Part shown: positions 59,283 through 64,000 of the stretch, one piece after another | Layout of the letters: the number at the start of each line of letters is the position of its first letter | How positions within the stretch are numbered: the stretch's first letter is position 1 | DNA from: Heliophilum fasciatum | GTDB lineage: Bacteria; Bacillota; Desulfitobacteriia; Heliobacteriales; Heliobacteriaceae | Direction: 5' to 3' | Assembly (NCBI RefSeq): GCF_004341395.1 | Contig: NZ_SLXT01000008.1 | Span: 1-64,000 of the forward strand | Length of the DNA: 64,000 nucleotides | The notes under the pieces: model-generated | What the model was told of the DNA's origin: nothing | The model's input: the letters and a program-made list of their open reading frames with translations, nothing else | Databases searched by the model: none | Made by a program: the position numbers and the translations under genes

Positions 59283-59678
59283 ATGGCAGCAGCACGACGT
59301 GTTACACGCGTCAAGAAAAAAGAGCGCAAACATGTGGACCGCGGTGTGGCACACATTCGCTCCACCTTCAACAATACGGTGGTTACGATCACCGATGTCA
59401 ATGGCAATACCCTCTCGTGGGCATCCGCTGGCGTCATGGGTTTCAAAGGCTCACGGAAATCGACCCCTTTCGCTGCGCAAATGGCCGCCGAAAGCGCCGC
59501 CAAAGAAGCAATGGAACATGGGTTGCGTGAAGTCGAATGCCTGGTCAAAGGCCCTGGTTCCGGCCGCGAAGCAGCGATTCGTTCGTTGCAAGCCGCCGGT
59601 CTGGAAGTCAGCATGATCAAAGACGTCACTCCCATTCCCCATAATGGTTGCCGGCCGCCCAAGCGTCGCCGCGTCTAA
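59283..59678 (+). CDS. rpsK: 30S ribosomal protein S11
   Basis: A 131-residue S11 on the 30S platform. [18 protein letters not shown] and the final [15 protein letters not shown] are diagnostic. GAAGGGGGG lies before the ATG. Confidence 0.98.
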   Translation: MAAARRVTRVKKKERKHVDRGVAHIRSTFNNTVVTITDVNGNTLSWASAGVMGFKGSRKSTPFAAQMAAESAAKEAMEHGLREVECLVKGPGSGREAAIRSLQAAGLEVSMIKDVTPIPHNGCRPPKRRRV

Positions 59679-59705
59679 TCGGACTACAGGAGGTGCATTC
59701 ATAGA

Positions 59706-60332
59706 ATGGCACGATATACCGGCCCGGTATGCCGGCTTTGCCGCCGCGAAGGGGCCAAACTTTTCCTCAAAGGTGAACGTTGCTACACAGGCAAATGCGC
59801 TGTAGACCGTCGCACCTACGCACCGGGCCAGCACGGCCAAGGTCGTAAAAAAGTTTCGGAATACGGCATTCAGCTGCGGGAAAAACAAAAAGCACGCCGC
59901 ATCTACGGCATGCTGGAAGGTCAATTCCGCACCACGTTCCAAAAAGCAAGTCGCCAACAAGGCTCGGCTGGCGACAACTTGCTGCGTCTTTTGGAACGCC
60001 GCTTAGACAACGTCGTTTTCCGTCTTGGCTTTGCTCGTTCCCGTAACGAAGCTCGCCAATTCGTTTTGCATAATCACTTTACGCTGAACGGACACAAAGT
60101 CAACATCCCTTCGATCCGCTTGCGGGCAGGCGATGTGATTCAGTTGAAAGAAAAAAGCAAAGACATGCCGTTGTTCAAAGAGATCCTCGATGGCTTAGGC
60201 CAAAAAACTCCGCCCGCTTGGCTTGAACTTGATGTCAACCAGCTGTGCGGGCGTGTCGCTCAACTTCCTAACCGGGAAGATATCGACACCAACATTCAGG
60301 AGCACCTCATCGTCGAGTTGTATTCCCGTTAA
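59706..60332 (+). CDS. rpsD: 30S ribosomal protein S4 (zinc-type)
   Basis: A 208-residue primary 16S rRNA binder. Four cysteines at 9, 12, 26 and 31 (CRLC, then RCYTGKC) give the zinc-binding C+ form rather than the cysteine-free Bacillus form. The S4 RNA-binding domain follows from about residue 98 ([20 protein letters not shown]). ACAGGAGGTG lies before the ATG. Confidence 0.97.
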   Translation: MARYTGPVCRLCRREGAKLFLKGERCYTGKCAVDRRTYAPGQHGQGRKKVSEYGIQLREKQKARRIYGMLEGQFRTTFQKASRQQGSAGDNLLRLLERRLDNVVFRLGFARSRNEARQFVLHNHFTLNGHKVNIPSIRLRAGDVIQLKEKSKDMPLFKEILDGLGQKTPPAWLELDVNQLCGRVAQLPNREDIDTNIQEHLIVELYSR

Positions 60333-60377
60333 TAATCACGGGTCTTGGCGATTCTCGCGAAGGAGGTTCCGCAACTC

Positions 60378-61328
60378 ATGCTGGAAATCGAAAAACCGAA
60401 GATCGAGTGTGTTGCGCACAGTGAAGACTCCACCTACGGAAAATTCGTGGTGGAGCCTCTGGAGCGCGGCTACGGGGTAACCCTGGGCAACTCTCTCCGT
60501 CGAATCCTGTTGTCCTCACTGCCTGGCGCGGCCGCCACTTCGGTCAAGATCGATGGGGTTCTTCATGAGTTCTCCACCATCCCCGGAGTGAAAGAAGATG
60601 TCACGGACATCGTTCTCCGCATCAAGCTGCTAGCCTTAAAGATGCACTCCGATGAAGTCAATACGATCCGTATTGAAGCCGAGGGAGAAGGTGTCATCAC
60701 CGCAGGTGACTTTATCTGCGGTCCTGACGTGGAGATCCTTAATCCCGACCTGCAAATAGCCACCCTTGAAAAAGATGCACGACTGGCCATGGAAGTGACC
60801 GTGGAAAAAGACCGTGGTTATGTCGCTGCATCGGCGAGGTTAAAAAACCAGCAACACATCATTGGCGTCATTCCGGTCGATGCCAACTTTGCGCCTGTGC
60901 GTAAAGTCAACTACAAGATCGAGGACACGCGGGTTGGTCAAATCACCAACTACGATCGTTTGATCCTCGAATTGTGGACGAACGGCTCGGTTACGCCGAA
61001 AGAGGCAGTCAGTCGGGCAGCCAAAATCCTCAATGAACACCTGCAGCTTTTTATTGACTTGACAGAAGACATCCAAAAGGATGACATTTTGGTGGAAAAA
61101 GAGGAACGGCCGCAAGATAAAGTCCTGGAGATGACCATTGAAGATCTCGACCTTTCTGTGCGCTCTTACAACTGCTTAAAACGGGCAGGAATCAACACCG
61201 TCAAGGATCTTACCCACAAGACGGAAGAAGATATGATCAAAGTGCGCAACCTGGGACGCAAGTCGCTGGAAGAAGTCGACGCCAAACTTACCGCTCTGGG
61301 CTTATCATTAAAAAAATCCGACGAATAG
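60378..61328 (+). CDS. rpoA: DNA-directed RNA polymerase subunit alpha
   Basis: A 316-residue alpha subunit. The N-terminal domain that dimerises and scaffolds beta and beta' includes [20 protein letters not shown]. The C-terminal domain that contacts UP elements and activators includes [29 protein letters not shown] lies 11 bases before ATG 60378; the frame's earlier TTG 60345 is unlikely. Between rpsD and rplQ. Confidence 0.98.
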   Translation: MLEIEKPKIECVAHSEDSTYGKFVVEPLERGYGVTLGNSLRRILLSSLPGAAATSVKIDGVLHEFSTIPGVKEDVTDIVLRIKLLALKMHSDEVNTIRIEAEGEGVITAGDFICGPDVEILNPDLQIATLEKDARLAMEVTVEKDRGYVAASARLKNQQHIIGVIPVDANFAPVRKVNYKIEDTRVGQITNYDRLILELWTNGSVTPKEAVSRAAKILNEHLQLFIDLTEDIQKDDILVEKEERPQDKVLEMTIEDLDLSVRSYNCLKRAGINTVKDLTHKTEEDMIKVRNLGRKSLEEVDAKLTALGLSLKKSDE

Positions 61329-61377
61329 CTGTTGGTCAGAATGAAATCACTGACCCTGCCGAAAAGGAGGGAAATAG

Positions 61378-61716
61378 ATGCCATACCGTCAATTAGGACG
61401 TAACACCAACCATCGTCGGGCCATGTTACGGAATATCGTCACTTCGCTCTTGAAGCACGGTCGAATCGAAACGGTGGAAACACGGGCCAAAGAAATGGTG
61501 CGGATCACCGAGAAGATGATCACCCTGGGTAAGCGCGGCGACCTGCATGCACGCCGTCAAGCGCTGGCCTACATTCAAGAAGAAGGTGTCGTCACTCAGC
61601 TCTTTACGGAGATTGCTCCTAAGTACGCCGAGCGCAAAGGCGGATACACGCGTATGATCAAAAGCGGATTCCGTCGCGGTGATGCTGCACCATTGTGCAT
61701 TGTCGAACTCGTATAA
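61378..61716 (+). CDS. rplQ: 50S ribosomal protein L17
   Basis: A 112-residue L17 at the tunnel exit. [20 protein letters not shown] and [14 protein letters not shown] are characteristic. AAAAGGAGGG precedes the start. Last ribosomal gene of the array; a 108-base leader with nested inverted repeats leads to the ECF genes. Confidence 0.98.
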   Translation: MPYRQLGRNTNHRRAMLRNIVTSLLKHGRIETVETRAKEMVRITEKMITLGKRGDLHARRQALAYIQEEGVVTQLFTEIAPKYAERKGGYTRMIKSGFRRGDAAPLCIVELV

Positions 61717-61824
61717 GCAGTCCGGAAACACCATACTACCGAACCAGAGGTCAGGAGCAAAAGTCCGTCAGGACTGGGTCTTCCTGGCTTTCTCTTTGGT
61801 CGGGAACAGGGAGAGAGCTTCTAC

Positions 61825-62664
61825 ATGCTGCTCGTTGAGGAACTTAGTTATGCCTATCGTACCCAAGAAGGCGCAAATTGCCCGGCACTGATGAATGTTA
61901 GCTTACAGATTCAGCCTGGTGAGCGCGTCGCCATTGTTGGTGCCAACGGCAGCGGGAAATCAACATTGGTCAAACATTTGAACGGCCTGATTGTCCCCCA
62001 AAAAGGCAAAGTCATGGTTGATGGTTACTGTACCAGCGATCCACAACAACGTGCACAAGTACGACGCACCGTGGGGATGGTGTTTCAGAACCCCGATAAC
62101 CAGATCGTGGCGCCAACCGTAGAAGATGATGTGGCCTTTGGCCCGGAGAATCTTGGTTTACCTGTGGACATGATTAAGCAACGGGTTCATACAGCCTTAC
62201 AAGCGGTGGATTTACTGGGTGCACGACTGCGACCGGTGCACGCCTTATCGGGAGGACAAAAGCAGCGCTTAGCGATTGCCGGGGCCCTGGCGATGGAGCC
62301 GCGCTATCTGATCCTTGATGAAGCAACGTCGATGGTCGATCCGGAAGGGAAAAAGGAGATTCTCCAGGTATTGCGACAACTGCAAGCCCGGAAAATCATG
62401 GCTCTGATCCAGATCACGCATGATATGCAAGAAGCTGCTGAAGCCGAACGAATTATCGTCATGGGTCAGCAGCATGTGCTTAGCGAAACCACGCCGGAAA
62501 GATTGTTTCAACAGCCCCAACTGTTACAGCAAGCCGGGTTGACGCAACCGCCAGTGATCAGCTTGGCCGATCGTTTGCGCCGGCGCAACGTGCCTGTTCC
62601 GGAGACGGTACAGACCATGAAGGAATTGGTGGATTGTTTATGCCAATTACGCTCCGTCAATTAA
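61825..62664 (+). CDS. ecfA1: ECF transporter ATPase EcfA1
   Basis: A 279-residue ATPase that energises vitamin and metal uptake with EcfA2, EcfT and exchangeable substrate-binding S components. Walker A GANGSGKST, Q loop FQNPDNQIV, ABC signature LSGGQKQR and Walker B YLILDEATS are intact. GGGAGAGAG lies about ten bases before ATG 61825. Its 3' end overlaps ecfA2 by about 25 bases. Placed after rplQ, as in Bacillus. Confidence 0.96.
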   Translation: MLLVEELSYAYRTQEGANCPALMNVSLQIQPGERVAIVGANGSGKSTLVKHLNGLIVPQKGKVMVDGYCTSDPQQRAQVRRTVGMVFQNPDNQIVAPTVEDDVAFGPENLGLPVDMIKQRVHTALQAVDLLGARLRPVHALSGGQKQRLAIAGALAMEPRYLILDEATSMVDPEGKKEILQVLRQLQARKIMALIQITHDMQEAAEAERIIVMGQQHVLSETTPERLFQQPQLLQQAGLTQPPVISLADRLRRRNVPVPETVQTMKELVDCLCQLRSVN

Positions 62665-63554
62665 CCCATATCTACCATGCCGGGACGCCCATGGCGCAAC
62701 AAGGCATCGTGGCCATCGATCTGGAGATCACCGAACCAGTCATTGTCGCGATCATCGGACAAACCGGATCGGGGAAAACGACCTTGATCCAGCACATGAA
62801 CGGCTTGCTCAAGCCGACCGACGGTAGCATTCAGATCGATGAATGGCACATTGATCGCCAGACCAAAACCGCGGTGTTGCAGGGATTATATCAACGGGTC
62901 GGTATGGTCTTTCAATATCCGGAGCATCAGCTCTTTGAAGCGACCGTGTATGATGATATTGCCTACGGACCGCGCAATATGAACCTTTCCGAATCGGAAG
63001 TGGCGGAACGGGTAGTACAAGCGATGACGATGGTTGGCCTTGACCCGGATGCGATACGACACCGTTCCCCCTTGCAGTTAAGCGGCGGCCAAAAACGCCG
63101 GGTAGCCTTGGCCGGTGTCTTGGCCATGCGTCCGCAGAAAATGATCCTGGATGAACCAACGGTAGGCCTTGATCCCCAGGGACGAGAAGCAATCCTTCAA
63201 CTGATTCGTTCCCTTCATGAAACGTGGCAGATGACGATCATTTTGATCTCACACAATATGGACGATATCGCCCAACTGGCTGATCGCGTGATCGTGATGA
63301 AAGAAGGTCGAATGATCTACGAAGGAGCATCGGCAGCGCTCTTTCTTGATCAAGCGAAGTTGCTGCAGTTCGGGATCACCGCGCCTTACGGCGTACAGCT
63401 TGTTCATCAATTGCGGGCGAAGGGTTGGCCCATCGAACCGCAGGGCCTGAATGAAGAGCAGATTCTTGACGCCATCATCGAGGGCATGCATCGGCAGACG
63501 GACACCCCGTCAAGTACGCGCCCAACAGCACCTGCTATGGAGGGTGAGCCATGA
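62640..63554 (+). CDS. ecfA2: ECF transporter ATPase EcfA2
   Basis: A 304-residue second ATPase of the ECF pair. Walker A GQTGSGKTT, Q loop FQYPEHQLFE, signature LSGGQKRR and Walker B KMILDEPTVGLDP are all present. ATG 62640 is chosen, seven bases after GGTGG; an in-frame TTG two codons earlier is possible. It has a 20-residue Thr/Pro-rich C-terminal extension and overlaps ecfT by four bases. Confidence 0.96.
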   Translation: MPITLRQLTHIYHAGTPMAQQGIVAIDLEITEPVIVAIIGQTGSGKTTLIQHMNGLLKPTDGSIQIDEWHIDRQTKTAVLQGLYQRVGMVFQYPEHQLFEATVYDDIAYGPRNMNLSESEVAERVVQAMTMVGLDPDAIRHRSPLQLSGGQKRRVALAGVLAMRPQKMILDEPTVGLDPQGREAILQLIRSLHETWQMTIILISHNMDDIAQLADRVIVMKEGRMIYEGASAALFLDQAKLLQFGITAPYGVQLVHQLRAKGWPIEPQGLNEEQILDAIIEGMHRQTDTPSSTRPTAPAMEGEP

Positions 63555-64000
63555 GCGGCAACTTCATCGTAGGACAATATATTCCCGGGACTTCGCCGCT
63601 GCACAAGCTCGATCCCCGTACGAAGCTCATCATGGTGTTTGCCTATACGATCGGGCTTTTTTTCTTGCCTACATGGTTACCGGTATTGCTTGCCGGTATT
63701 CCGCTGGGAATCGCTGTTTATGCATCACGGTTGCCCTGGCGCTATCTTCTGCTCGGGTTGCGTCCGCTCTGGATATTGCTCGTGATTACCTTTTTACTGC
63801 ATTTGTTGGGCGGCAGCAGTACGGCTCCGCCGGCACCGGAAGATGTGTGGGCCACGCTCGGCCCGTGGACAATCACCGGCACCGGAGCTGCGACCGGTTT
63901 TACCACGGTGCTGCGCCTGGCGTGGCTGTTTAGCGCGGCATCGCTACTTACCTTAACCACGTCACCGATGATGGTGACACACGGGTTGGAACGATTGCTG
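63551..64000 (+). CDS. ecfT: ECF transporter transmembrane subunit EcfT (cut by window end)
   Basis: The first 150 codons of EcfT, the membrane scaffold linking the ATPases to the S component. It opens GQYIPGTSPLHKLDPRTKL, the conserved EcfT N-terminus, and shows four hydrophobic segments before the window ends. The two Ala-Arg-Gly coupling motifs would lie downstream of the window. ATGA overlap with ecfA2 indicates coupled translation. Confidence 0.93.
   Translation, partial: MSGNFIVGQYIPGTSPLHKLDPRTKLIMVFAYTIGLFFLPTWLPVLLAGIPLGIAVYASRLPWRYLLLGLRPLWILLVITFLLHLLGGSSTAPPAPEDVWATLGPWTITGTGAATGFTTVLRLAWLFSAASLLTLTTSPMMVTHGLERLL

Overview
The window looks like a chromosomal segment of an endospore-forming, Gram-positive anaerobe of the Firmicutes, most likely class Clostridia (Peptococcaceae/Heliobacteriaceae-like). 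This rests on the gene content and order (ctsR-mcsA-mcsB-clpC, radA, yacL, ispD/F, gltX, cysE-cysS, mrnC, thyX, rlmB, yacP, sigH, rpmG-secE-nusG, rplKAJL, rpoBC, str, S10, spc and alpha operons, ecfA1-A2-T), on CotF-like coat proteins and SigH, and on a cysteine-bearing EF-Tu insert that I recall from some Clostridia. The genus is inference.

Layout. 1-93: 3' end (domains V and VI) of a group II intron whose body lies outside the window. 221-8875: heat-shock/protein quality-control region: a class B J-domain protein and clpB-ctsR-mcsA-mcsB-clpC, both preceded by tandem-heptad CtsR operators. 8876-19020: a patchwork that separates clpC from radA and radA from yacL: yjbQ, an Rpn-type nuclease, a DUF1906 protein, a siroheme reductase cassette, radA, a DUF2157/GDYXXLXY membrane pair, two spore-coat-like proteins and a conserved hypothetical. 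disA, which commonly follows radA, is not here. 19129-23190: yacL, a fused ispDF and gltX. 23191-28717: a cysteine T-box followed by cysE-cysS-mrnC-thyX-rlmB-yacP. 28757-29941: sigH and rpmG with their own SigA-type promoters.

29994-61716 is the transcription/translation super-region: secE, nusG, rplK, rplA, rplJ, rplL, rpoB, rpoC, an L7Ae-like gene, rpsL, rpsG, fusA, tuf, then the unbroken S10-spc-alpha array through secY, adk, map, infA and rpoA to rplQ. It continues into the energy-coupling factor genes ecfA1, ecfA2 and ecfT (ecfT is cut by the window end). All of these are on the + strand.

Regulation visible in the sequence: CtsR boxes; a T-box with a TGC specifier; an L10 leader with a terminator; a structured rpoB leader ending in an eight-T terminator; and, ahead of rpsJ, a leader in which two identical GGTTGGC segments can compete for one CCAACC segment, the later pairing making a terminator. 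Protein-level oddities: a Cys4 insert in the EF-Tu G domain, a His/Cys-rich tail on McsB, twelve octapeptide repeats in front of RlmB, an IspD-IspF fusion, and cysteine (zinc-type) versions of S4, S14, L24, L33, L36 and Adk. I did not find a clearly new multi-gene system. The strongest candidates for undescribed biology are the rpsJ and rpoB leaders, the EF-Tu insert and the McsB tail.
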